NCBI RefSeq assembly: GCF_001570365.1
Contig: NZ_BBYK01000039.1
Span: forward strand, 1 to 64,000
Reading direction: 5' to 3'
Length of the DNA: 64,000 bases
From: Microtetraspora fusca
GTDB taxonomy: Bacteria > Actinomycetota > Actinomycetes > Streptosporangiales > Streptosporangiaceae
Part shown: one piece after another, positions 56,819 through 64,000 of the stretch
How positions within the stretch are numbered: position 1 is the stretch's first letter
Layout: each line of letters starts with the position of its first letter
The notes under the pieces: generated by a model
What the model was told of the DNA's origin: nothing
Database searches by the model: none
What the model saw: the letters and a program-made list of their open reading frames with translations, nothing else
Made by a program: the position numbers and the translations under genes

Positions 56819-57628
56819 ATGAGCACGGAACAGGCACCCCCAGGGGTCGATCCGACCATTCCAAGCGTGGCGCGGATCTATGACTACCTGCTGGGCGGAA
56901 AGGACAATTTCGCCGCCGACCGGGCCGCGGCCGAGAAGGTCATCGCCCTCACCCCCAACGTGCGGGAGGGCGTGCAGGCCAACCGGCGCTTCCTGAGCCG
57001 CGCGGTGGAGTTCCTGGCCGGGACGGGGATCCGCCAGTTCCTGGACATCGGCGCCGGGCTGCCCACGCAGGAGAACGTGCACCAGGTGGCGCTGCGCGCG
57101 GCCCCGAACTCCCGTGTCGTGTACGTCGACAACGACCCCATCGTGCTCGCCCACGGGCGCGCCCTGCTGGCGGACAACCCCCGGACCATCGTCGTGGACG
57201 GCGACCTGCGGGATCCCGCGGCCATCCTCGGCGATCCGCGGGTCACCGGGCACCTCGACCTGGACCGGCCGGTCGGGCTGCTCATGCTCGCCGTCCTGCA
57301 CTTCATCCCGGAGGACGACCTCGCCGAGCAGGTGGTCAGGACGCTGCGCGACCGGCTCGCCCCCGGGAGCGCGATGGTCATCAGCCACCTCTCGTTCGGC
57401 GACCTCGACGACGACGCGCTGCGCGAGGGCCGCGAGTTGTACGCGCGGACCTCCGCGGGCAACGCCACGCCCCGGACCAAGACGCAGATCCTGCGCTTCT
57501 TCGACGGCTTCGAGCTGGTGGAGCCGGGCCTGGTCTCCACCGGCGACTGGCGTCCCGAGGAGGGCGAGCCCGAGCTGCCCAAGCTCCCCGGCGTCGACGG
57601 CTTCAGCGGGGTCGGCCTGCTCCGGTAA
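56819..57628 (+). CDS. DUF574-type SAM-dependent methyltransferase
   Basis: A 269-residue methyltransferase of the DUF574 (Methyltransf_19) family, which is greatly expanded in spore-forming actinomycetes. It shows PSVARIYDYLLGGKDNFAAD, the SAM motif FLDIGAGLPTQENVHQ and the VVYVDNDPIV strand. The substrate is unknown. The LysR gene begins 18 bp after its stop and may be co-transcribed or have its own leaderless promoter. Confidence 0.9.
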   Translation: MSTEQAPPGVDPTIPSVARIYDYLLGGKDNFAADRAAAEKVIALTPNVREGVQANRRFLSRAVEFLAGTGIRQFLDIGAGLPTQENVHQVALRAAPNSRVVYVDNDPIVLAHGRALLADNPRTIVVDGDLRDPAAILGDPRVTGHLDLDRPVGLLMLAVLHFIPEDDLAEQVVRTLRDRLAPGSAMVISHLSFGDLDDDALREGRELYARTSAGNATPRTKTQILRFFDGFELVEPGLVSTGDWRPEEGEPELPKLPGVDGFSGVGLLR

Positions 57629-57646
57629 TGCACCGATACTGGGTGG

Positions 57647-58558
57647 ATGCTGAGCAGCCACCGCCTGAGGGTGCTTCTCGAGGTCTTCAGGACGGGGAGC
57701 ATCGCCGGAGCCGCGCGTAACCTGCGACTCTCCCCCTCCGCCGTCTCCCACCAGCTCTCCCGGCTGGAGGAGGAGGCCGGGGTGGGGCTGGTGGAACGCG
57801 CGGCGCACAGCCTGCGGCTCACCGCGGCCGGCCGGCGGCTCGCCACCCGGGCGCACGAGGTGCTCGACCTGATCGAGGCCGCGGAGAAGGACCTGCTCGC
57901 CCAGGCACGGGCCGACGCCGGGCAGCTCCGCATCGGGTTCTTCGCCTCGGCGGGCTACCGGCTGCTGCCGCTCGCGTTGTCCACCTTCACCGCCCGGCAT
58001 CCCGCCGTCGAGCTGGACCTCGTCCTCGGCCAGCCGCACGACTTGCTGCCGGACGTGGAGCGGGGCGCCCTGGACGTGCTCGTCGTCTTCGAGCACGCGC
58101 TCGACCCGTGGAAGCCGCCGAAGGGCGTGGAGGTCACCCACCTGTTCGACGAGCCGCAACTGCTCGTGCTGCCGCTCGGGCACCCCGCCGGGCAGCGCCC
58201 CCGGGTGCGGCTCGCCGACCTGGCCGACGAGCCGTGGATCACCACGTACGGCACGGACACGCCGGTGTCGGTGCTGGAACGCGCCAGCGCGCTGGAGGGG
58301 TTCAGCCCGACCATCCGGTGCCGCAGCGACCACTACGAGGTGACCCTCGGCCTGGTGCGGGCCGGGCTGGGGGTGGCGCTGGTGCCGAGCCTGGGCGCGC
58401 ACGGCGCCGGCGGCATCCAGGTGTGCCAGGTGGACGCGCCCAAGCTCTATCGGAGGATCGGCGCCGCGTCCCGGCCGACCAACCCCAACCCGGCGCTCCG
58501 CTCCTTCCTGGACTACCTCCGCGACGCCTCGGCCCGGATGCGCATCGCCCTGCGCTGA
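57647..58558 (+). CDS. LysR-family transcriptional regulator
   Basis: A 303-residue LysR regulator. The helix-turn-helix SIAGAARNLRLSPSAVSHQL starts near residue 18, and the two-lobed effector domain follows from about residue 90 (QLRIGFFASAGYRLLP). The target is unknown. A GATACT hexamer lies 6 nt before the ATG, again suggesting a leaderless mRNA. It is followed by the repeat-rich spacer. Confidence 0.9.
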   Translation: MLSSHRLRVLLEVFRTGSIAGAARNLRLSPSAVSHQLSRLEEEAGVGLVERAAHSLRLTAAGRRLATRAHEVLDLIEAAEKDLLAQARADAGQLRIGFFASAGYRLLPLALSTFTARHPAVELDLVLGQPHDLLPDVERGALDVLVVFEHALDPWKPPKGVEVTHLFDEPQLLVLPLGHPAGQRPRVRLADLADEPWITTYGTDTPVSVLERASALEGFSPTIRCRSDHYEVTLGLVRAGLGVALVPSLGAHGAGGIQVCQVDAPKLYRRIGAASRPTNPNPALRSFLDYLRDASARMRIALR

Positions 58559-58601
58559 CACCGCGAGGGGCTGTGTCTATTTGCGCTCGCTTCGCTCACG
58601 C

Positions 58602-58812
58602 GGGGCGCGGCGGTTTCTGGACTGAGGAGCGAGCGGGGAGCGAGGGACGAGCGACCCCGAGCGACGAGGGAAGACATCGCCTCAAGGGCGCCCCGAGCCC
58701 GCCGCGCCGAAGGCGCGGCAATTAGACACAGGCGCGGCGGTGAAGTAACCGACGAGCGAGCGGGCGAGGGACGAGCCCCGAGCGAGGAGGGCACGAGCCG
58801 ACTTCGGGCGCC
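58602..58812. repeat. Mosaic intergenic repeat, copy 2
   Basis: It contains the same four blocks as copy 1 at 12011, but inverted and in another order: 58602-58640, 58639-58701, 58731-58751 and 58787-58812. Two short stems of GCCGCGCC/GGCGCGGC type lie in and beside it (58701-58719). No gene fits 58559-58854. Confidence 0.8.
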
Positions 58813-58855
58813 ACGTGTCTACCTGCCGCGCCGAAGGCGCGGCAGGTAGACACGT
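58813..58855. terminator. Perfect 20-bp inverted repeat touching a stop codon
   Basis: Arms of 20 nt (58813-58832 with 58836-58855) pair perfectly around a 3-nt GAA loop. The 3' arm reaches the first base of the serine hydrolase stop codon. It is very likely the operon terminator and may also be the end of the repeat element. Confidence 0.8.
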
Positions 58856-59664
58856 CAGTGGACGAGCGCGGCGACGGCGCGGCCCACCTCGCGGATGGCC
58901 AGGACCAGGTCGTGCTCGCCGCCCTCCGGTCCGTGCGCCAGCACGGCGTACCCCACCCGGCGGGTTCCGACGAGCAGGCCCACGTCGGCACGGGTCCCCG
59001 CGTCGGTGCCCGTCTTGTTGGCCACCCACACCCCCGGGTACGGCACGGCCGTGCGGATCTCCCGGTCCTCGGGGTCGTGCGGCAGGAGCGCGGGCACCAG
59101 GCCGCGGTCCGTGTTGTGCGCCATCCAGCCGAGCATCAGGCGCTTCCACGGCTCCGGGCCGTCCAGGGAGGCGGCGAGGGCGGCCAGCTCCCGGGCGGTG
59201 CCGAGGGCGAAGGCCGGGGGGTGGACGGGAAGCCGCGGCTCCCTGATCCGGTCCAGGATCCGGGTCCTGACCAGCCCGAGCCCGGCCGCGACCGCGTCGA
59301 CCCGGTCCAGGCCGAGCCGCCGCAGCAGCGCGTTCGTGGCGGTGTTGTCGCTGACCGACGCGGTGAGCAGCGCCAGGTCCCCGATCGTCCAGGTCCGGGC
59401 GGACAGGCCGGTCAGCAGGCCGGAGCCGGCCGCGTAGTCGTCATCGGCCAGTTCGACCGGCTCGCCGGGGTCGAGCTCGCCGTCGGCCACCCCTTGGGCG
59501 ACCGCGGCGAGCAGCAGCAGCTTGCCCGTGCTGGCGAGCGGCAGCTCGACGTCCTCGTTCACGCCGATCAGGCCGGGCACGCAGGCGGCGAGCGTCCCTG
59601 GGCAGGACGCGGCGACCTCCTCGACCCGGGCGACCGCCGCCCGCACCCGCTCGTCAACCGTCAT
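58855..59664 (-). CDS. Class A beta-lactamase-fold serine hydrolase
   Basis: A 269-residue protein with penicillin-recognition motifs: Ser45-Thr-Gly-Lys48, Ser105-Asp-Asn107 and Lys217-Thr-Gly219, with Glu142 in REPRLPV as a possible general base. The Asn usually found in the omega loop is Pro. No signal peptide precedes ATG 59664, so it would act in the cytoplasm, unlike secreted beta-lactamases. It is the last gene of the ABC importer/deacylase operon, with a 38-bp gap. A role in hydrolysing an imported amide or peptide is more likely than antibiotic resistance, but both are open. Confidence 0.8.
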   Translation of the reverse strand: MTVDERVRAAVARVEEVAASCPGTLAACVPGLIGVNEDVELPLASTGKLLLLAAVAQGVADGELDPGEPVELADDDYAAGSGLLTGLSARTWTIGDLALLTASVSDNTATNALLRRLGLDRVDAVAAGLGLVRTRILDRIREPRLPVHPPAFALGTARELAALAASLDGPEPWKRLMLGWMAHNTDRGLVPALLPHDPEDREIRTAVPYPGVWVANKTGTDAGTRADVGLLVGTRRVGYAVLAHGPEGGEHDLVLAIREVGRAVAALVH

Positions 59665-59702
59665 GGCCTCATCGATCCCGCTGCTCAATCTCCACTCCAC
59701 CG

Positions 59703-61298
59703 TCAAAGCGCCAGTACCGTTCCCGGCCGCGCGCCGGTCTCCACACCCTCGCGGACGACGACCGCGCCGCCCACGACGACCGCGTCCACGCCCGAGGGCG
59801 GCAGTAGCGGATCGGTGAAGGTCGCGCCGTCCGCCACCGTGTCCGGGTCGAAGACCACCAGGTCGGCGTGCGCGCCGTCGCGGATCACACCGCGCCCGGC
59901 GAGCCCGAACCTGGCGGCCGCCATTCCGGTCATCTTGTGCACCGCGCTCTCCAGCGTGAGCAACCCCAGCTCGCGGACGTAGTGTCCGAGAACGCGTGGG
60001 AACGTGCCCGCCCAGCGCGGGTGCGGCCGGCCGCCCGGCTTGGGCACGCCGTCCGAGCCGATCATCGCGTACGGCGCGGCCAGCACGCGGCGCACGTCGT
60101 CCTCGATCATCGAGTGGCTGATGATCGTCACCTCGCCGCCCTCGGACAGGAGGAGCTCCGCGACCATGTCGAGGGGGTCGGCCGCCGCGGCGGCGGCCAG
60201 GTCGGCGACGGTCCTGCCCTCGGTCTGCGGGTTGCGCGGCGCGCAGGCGATCGAGATGCGGTCCCAGCCGCCGTTGCCGACCGTGTTCTCCCAGCCGGGC
60301 ACGCCCTCGGCGATGGCGCGGCGCATCCGGCCCCGCTCCTCGGGGCTGCCCAGCCGGCGGGTGAGCGCGGCCATGCCGCCGTCGTTGGCCCACGGCGGGA
60401 GCATCGCGGCCAGCGCCGTGCTGCCCGCCGTGTACGGGTACACGTCGCAGGTCACGTCCATGCCGCCGGCCCGCAGCTCGGCGATCCTCGGCAGGGTGCG
60501 CTCCGTGCGGCCCCAGGCGTACTTGCCGGCCGTCTTGTGGTGGGAGACGTGCAGCGCCGCGCCGCTGCGGCGGGCGATCTCGACGGCCTCCTCCAGCGCC
60601 TCCTCCACGCGGGACATCTCGTCGCGCAGGTGGGTGACGTACGGCTTGCCGTGCCGGGCGGCGACCGCGGCGAGGGCCACCACCTCGTCGGTGCTCGCGT
60701 ACGTGCCCGGGGTGTAGATCAGGCCGGTGGAGAGCCCGGCGGCGCCCTGGGAGAGGGCGCGGTCGAGCAGGTCGCACATGGCGGCCAGTTCGGTGGGGGT
60801 CGCCGGCCGGTCCACGGGGCCGAGCACTCCGGAGCGCAGGGTGCCGTGGCCGACGAGCGAGGCGATGTGGTTGGCCCTCGGCACCCGGGCGTGCGCCTCG
60901 GCGAATCCCGCGAAGTCCTGATACATGCCGACGTCGCCGCCGAAGGTCACCCGGGTGTCCGCCCGCATCGCGTCCACGCGATCGGGCAGCGCCGGGAACA
61001 GGCCGGACCCGCAGTTGCCGCTGATCTCCGTGGTCACACCCTGGATCACCGAGGCGCGCACCAGCTCGCGGTCGTCCTGGCGGAGCAGGGACACGCCGTC
61101 GGAGTGGGTGTGGACGTCGATGAACCCGGGCGCGACGGCCCGGCCGCGGGCGTCGATCACCTCGGCGGCGTCCACGGCGGCGCCGGGCGGCAGCACGGTC
61201 AGCCGTCCGCCGTCGGCGGCGACGTCCGCCTCGCGGCCGGGACGTCCCGTCCCGTCGAACACGAGGCCGCCGCGGATCAGGAGGTCGAATCGGCTCAC
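59703..61298 (-). CDS. N-acyl-D-amino-acid deacylase family amidohydrolase
   Basis: A 531-residue zinc amidohydrolase close to D-aminoacylases. It has [10 protein letters not shown], the family Cys in [23 protein letters not shown] and the catalytic Asp in IGSDG. It would remove acyl groups from N-acyl-D-amino acids or related amides. The GTG start overlaps the ATPase stop (GTGA). Linkage to a polar amino-acid ABC importer supports a role on an imported amino-acid derivative. Confidence 0.88.
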   Translation of the reverse strand: MSRFDLLIRGGLVFDGTGRPGREADVAADGGRLTVLPPGAAVDAAEVIDARGRAVAPGFIDVHTHSDGVSLLRQDDRELVRASVIQGVTTEISGNCGSGLFPALPDRVDAMRADTRVTFGGDVGMYQDFAGFAEAHARVPRANHIASLVGHGTLRSGVLGPVDRPATPTELAAMCDLLDRALSQGAAGLSTGLIYTPGTYASTDEVVALAAVAARHGKPYVTHLRDEMSRVEEALEEAVEIARRSGAALHVSHHKTAGKYAWGRTERTLPRIAELRAGGMDVTCDVYPYTAGSTALAAMLPPWANDGGMAALTRRLGSPEERGRMRRAIAEGVPGWENTVGNGGWDRISIACAPRNPQTEGRTVADLAAAAAADPLDMVAELLLSEGGEVTIISHSMIEDDVRRVLAAPYAMIGSDGVPKPGGRPHPRWAGTFPRVLGHYVRELGLLTLESAVHKMTGMAAARFGLAGRGVIRDGAHADLVVFDPDTVADGATFTDPLLPPSGVDAVVVGGAVVVREGVETGARPGTVLAL

Positions 61299-62071
61299 AG
61301 AACCTGCCCGAGGAAGGTACGGAAACGGTCGTTCTTGGGCGCGGCGAGGACCTCGCGGGGGTCTCCCCGCTCCACGATCACACCACCGTCGACGAACACG
61401 AGCTGGTCGCCGACCTCGCGGGCGAAGCCCATCTCGTGGGTGACGACCATCATCGTCATGCCGCTCGCGGCGAGGTCGCGCATGACCGCGAGCACCTCCT
61501 GCACCAGCTCGGGGTCGAGCGCGCTGGTCGGCTCGTCGAACAGCATCAGCTTGGGCCGCATCGCCAGGCTGCGGGCGATGGCGACGCGCTGCTGCTGGCC
61601 GCCGGAGAGCTGGGCGGGGTAGTGATCGGCGCGGTCGGACAGACCGACCCGCTCCAGCAGCTCGGTGGCCTGCCGCCGGGCCTCGGCCCGGGACGTGCCG
61701 AGCACGGTGACCGGGCCCTCCATGACGTTCTCGATGGCCGTACGGTGCGGGAACAGGTGGAAGCGCTGGAACACCATGCCGATCGGCCGCCGCTGGCGGC
61801 ACAGCTCGGCCGGGGCCAGCAGGTGCAGCCGGCCGCCCCGCTCGGCGTAGCCCATCAGCTCGCCGTCCACCCAGATCCGGCCGGAGTCGATGGTCTCCAT
61901 CCGGTTGACGCAGCGCAGCAGGGTCGACTTGCCCGACCCGGACGGGCCGACCACGCACACCACTTGGCCGTGCGGCACGTCGAGGTCGATGCCCTTGAGC
62001 ACCTCCACCGAGCCGAACCGCTTGCGCAGCGAGCGGATCTTGACCATCGGCTCGGCCTGCCCGGTCGTCAT
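61295..62071 (-). CDS. ABC transporter ATP-binding protein, polar amino acid type
   Basis: A 258-residue ATPase of the GlnQ/HisP class. The Walker A is GPSGSGKST, the signature LSGGQQQR, and the Walker [13 protein letters not shown], with the switch His in VVTHEMGFA. It powers uptake with the downstream-named permease and binding protein. ATG at 62071 overlaps the permease stop by 4 nt (ATGA). Confidence 0.95.
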   Translation of the reverse strand: MTTGQAEPMVKIRSLRKRFGSVEVLKGIDLDVPHGQVVCVVGPSGSGKSTLLRCVNRMETIDSGRIWVDGELMGYAERGGRLHLLAPAELCRQRRPIGMVFQRFHLFPHRTAIENVMEGPVTVLGTSRAEARRQATELLERVGLSDRADHYPAQLSGGQQQRVAIARSLAMRPKLMLFDEPTSALDPELVQEVLAVMRDLAASGMTMMVVTHEMGFAREVGDQLVFVDGGVIVERGDPREVLAAPKNDRFRTFLGQVL

Positions 62072-63018
62072 GCCGGCTCCTTCGCGAACGGCCGCAGGTT
62101 GCGGCGGACCCGTGCCCCCAGCGCGGCGTGGCCGCGCTCGAACCGCTTCTCGATGAAGTGCTGGCCGATGCTGGCGATCGTGGTGAGCACGACGTACCAG
62201 ATCGACGCCACGATGAGCATGGCGATGACCTCGAAGTTGCCCAGGTAGATGCGCTGGGCGACGGTCAGCAGCTCGGCTCCGGCGATCACCGAGACCATCG
62301 ACGTGGTCTTCAGCATGGAGATGAACTGGTTGCCGGTCGGCGGAATGATCACCCGCATCGCCTGCGGGAGCACGACCCGGCGCAGCACCTGCCCGTGCGA
62401 CATGCCGAGCGCCTCGGCGGCCTCGCGCTGGCCGGGGTCCACCGAGCGGATGCCGGCCCGCACGATCTCGGCCATGTACGCGCCCTCGTTGATCGCGAGG
62501 CCGAGCAGCGCCGCCGTGAACGGCGTGATCAGCTCGTTGGCCTGCCACTCGATCAGCTTCGGCCCGTCGAACGGCACGCCGATCCCGAAGCTCGGGAAGA
62601 CCAGCCCGATGTTGAACCAGAAGATGAGCTGCACCAGCAGGGGCGTGCCCCGGAAGAACCAGGTGTAGAGGCCGGAGGTGCCGCGCAGCACGGGGTTGTC
62701 GGAGAGCTGCATCACCGCGGCGAGCACGCCGAGGACCAGGCCGATCGCCATCGAGAAGACGGTGAGCTGGATCGTCACCCACAGGCCGCCGAGGATCCGG
62801 CCGTCCATGAGGAACGAGACGATCACGTCCCAGTGGAGGTTCTCGTTGACGATGACCGTGTACGCGAGCCAGACCAGGAAGAGGAGCGCGACGCCCGCAC
62901 CGATCACGCGGCCGGGGCGCGGGGGCCGCACCGCCTCGATCGGCAGCTCGACCGGCACCTGGGCGGACGGCTCGCCGTCCTGGGATCCGGCGGAGCTCCC
63001 GGTGGAGGTCACTTCCAT
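62068..63018 (-). CDS. ABC transporter permease, polar amino acid type
   Basis: A 316-residue permease with an N-terminal Pro-rich cytoplasmic extension and about six helices. The ATPase-contact loop is [20 protein letters not shown], as in HisM/GlnP. A single permease gene suggests a homodimer. Its start overlaps the binding-protein stop by 10 bp. Confidence 0.93.
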   Translation of the reverse strand: MEVTSTGSSAGSQDGEPSAQVPVELPIEAVRPPRPGRVIGAGVALLFLVWLAYTVIVNENLHWDVIVSFLMDGRILGGLWVTIQLTVFSMAIGLVLGVLAAVMQLSDNPVLRGTSGLYTWFFRGTPLLVQLIFWFNIGLVFPSFGIGVPFDGPKLIEWQANELITPFTAALLGLAINEGAYMAEIVRAGIRSVDPGQREAAEALGMSHGQVLRRVVLPQAMRVIIPPTGNQFISMLKTTSMVSVIAGAELLTVAQRIYLGNFEVIAMLIVASIWYVVLTTIASIGQHFIEKRFERGHAALGARVRRNLRPFAKEPA

Positions 63019-63893
63019 GGCGCGGTGTTCACCATGACCTCGGACACGGCGTTGGCGCCGACGCCGTACTTGTCGAGCACGCCCTTGTAGCCGCCGTCGG
63101 CCTGGAGCTCGCCCATCGCCTTGGCCACGGCGTCACGCAGCCCGGTGTTGCGCTTGTCGATCGCGATGCCCCACGGGCCGGCGTCGTACTGCTCGGAGAG
63201 CACCTCGTAGTTGCCGGTGTCGTTCGCGTACATGTGGGCGACGGGCGAGTCGACGATCGTGGCGACCGCGCGGCCGGAGTCCAGGGAGAGCAGGCCGGTC
63301 GGGGCGTCCTCGCTCTGCATGATCTTCATCTTGGTGGCGCACTTCTCGTTCTGCCGCTCGCCGATGGCCAGGTTGGAGCTGCCCTTGGCGAGGACCACCG
63401 TCTTGCCGCAGAGGTCGTCGAGGGTCTTGATGCCCTCGGGGTTGCCCTTCTTGACCATGATCGCGCCGCCGGCGTTGAAGTAGTCGACGAAGTCGACCGC
63501 GCCGCGCCGTTCCTCGGTGTCGCTCATCGACGACATCACGATGTCCCAGCGACCGCCCTGGAGGCCGGGGATGAGGCCGTCGAAGGCGGCGTTGGTGATG
63601 GTGAACTTGAGGCCCAGCTTCTCGGCGATGGCGGCGCCGAGGTCGGGGTCGACTCCGGTGAGCTCCTGGGTGCCCTTCTTGTACATCTCCATCGGCGGGT
63701 ACCCCTCGGATGTGGCCACCCGCAGCTCACCGGTCTTGCGCACGGCCTCGGGCACCAGATCCTTGGCGGACTTGTCCGCCGTCGCCGCCGCGCCCTCGCC
63801 CGCGGCGGTTCCCGACGACGAACGCCCGCAGCCGCCCGCGAGCGCGGACACCACCAGCGCGCCAGCAATGGCAACAAATAGGCGATTTGCCAT
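63009..63893 (-). CDS. ABC transporter substrate-binding lipoprotein
   Basis: A 294-residue solute-binding protein of family 3 (polar amino acids). The lipobox is LAGGC with Cys22, then a Ser/Gly/Ala linker. The domain begins [19 protein letters not shown] and has [24 protein letters not shown] precedes the ATG. It is the first gene of the operon. The ligand is likely an amino acid or its amide derivative; the exact one is unknown. Confidence 0.93.
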   Translation of the reverse strand: MANRLFVAIAGALVVSALAGGCGRSSSGTAAGEGAAATADKSAKDLVPEAVRKTGELRVATSEGYPPMEMYKKGTQELTGVDPDLGAAIAEKLGLKFTITNAAFDGLIPGLQGGRWDIVMSSMSDTEERRGAVDFVDYFNAGGAIMVKKGNPEGIKTLDDLCGKTVVLAKGSSNLAIGERQNEKCATKMKIMQSEDAPTGLLSLDSGRAVATIVDSPVAHMYANDTGNYEVLSEQYDAGPWGIAIDKRNTGLRDAVAKAMGELQADGGYKGVLDKYGVGANAVSEVMVNTAPWK

Positions 63894-63919
63894 GGATCCT
63901 CCTATTTTGCGAACGATTG

Positions 63920-63929
63920 AGCATATGCT
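63920..63929. promoter_or_regulatory. Palindrome upstream of the ABC/deacylase operon
   Basis: AGCATATGCT, a perfect 10-bp palindrome, lies 27 bp before the binding-protein start and includes a TATGCT hexamer. It is a candidate operator; no regulator gene is in view, though one may lie beyond 64000. Confidence 0.4.
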
Positions 63930-64000
63930 GGCGATGCCATGTCACAGCCCCAAGAGTCGTGAACGCTTGCGGGTCTGAGCCCCGAATTCTTCGATGCTCC

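Overview
The window is GC-rich actinomycete chromosome. BldC, the gene order purF-purM-DUF3073-valine dehydrogenase-unknown-bldC (the order I know from Streptomyces), DUF574 methyltransferases, PucR regulators and bkd genes point to a sporulating actinomycete. The flavour is closest to Streptosporangiaceae, but the genus is inferred, not shown. I see no rRNA, tRNA, CRISPR array, integrase or transposase.

Layout. 0.3-9.5 kb: oligopeptidase B and an aldo/keto reductase, a pseudokinase/flippase membrane protein divergent from an RpiB-like protein, a molybdopterin oxidoreductase, a VapBC-type toxin-antitoxin pair and a GNAT acetyltransferase. 9.5-16.1 kb: small metabolic and membrane genes, including an SMR exporter of the Gdx/SugE type behind a guanidine-III riboswitch, a FadE5-like acyl-CoA dehydrogenase behind a palindromic operator, and a PpiC-like protein. 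16.4-19.8 kb: a three-gene branched-chain 2-oxoacid dehydrogenase operon (E1alpha, E1beta, E2). 20-24.8 kb: an amidohydrolase and an MHS-family transporter divergent from a PucR regulator. 24.9-28.8 kb: purS, an RsbW-like ATPase, purQ and purL.

28.8-40.1 kb is an accessory stretch between the two purine blocks: a TDT transporter, a secreted M6 protease, a second PucR/CdaR-type regulator, a collagen-like secreted protein and three MFS drug exporters, two of which face divergent MarR and TetR repressors with clear operators. 40.2-49.3 kb returns to conserved chromosome: an SCP2-like protein, a DUF4190 membrane protein, purF, purM, DUF3073, valine dehydrogenase, an unknown gene and bldC. 49.5-58.6 kb: TetR, LacI, a lipoprotein amidase and a GH20 hexosaminidase (cell-wall sugar theme), pyrD, a lipoprotein, a DUF574 methyltransferase and a LysR regulator. 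58.9-63.9 kb: one tightly overlapping operon of a polar amino-acid ABC importer, an N-acyl-D-amino-acid deacylase and a beta-lactamase-fold serine hydrolase.

Three features cut across genes. First, many genes have no Shine-Dalgarno sequence but carry a -10-like hexamer 6-8 nt before the start codon, which suggests leaderless mRNAs. Second, a mosaic repeat family occurs twice, in inverted orientation and with its modules in a different order (about 12.0-12.24 kb and 58.6-58.81 kb). Third, most convergent gene pairs are separated by long perfect hairpins. Branched-chain amino-acid breakdown is represented by valine dehydrogenase and the bkd operon, with FadE5-type acyl-CoA oxidation nearby.
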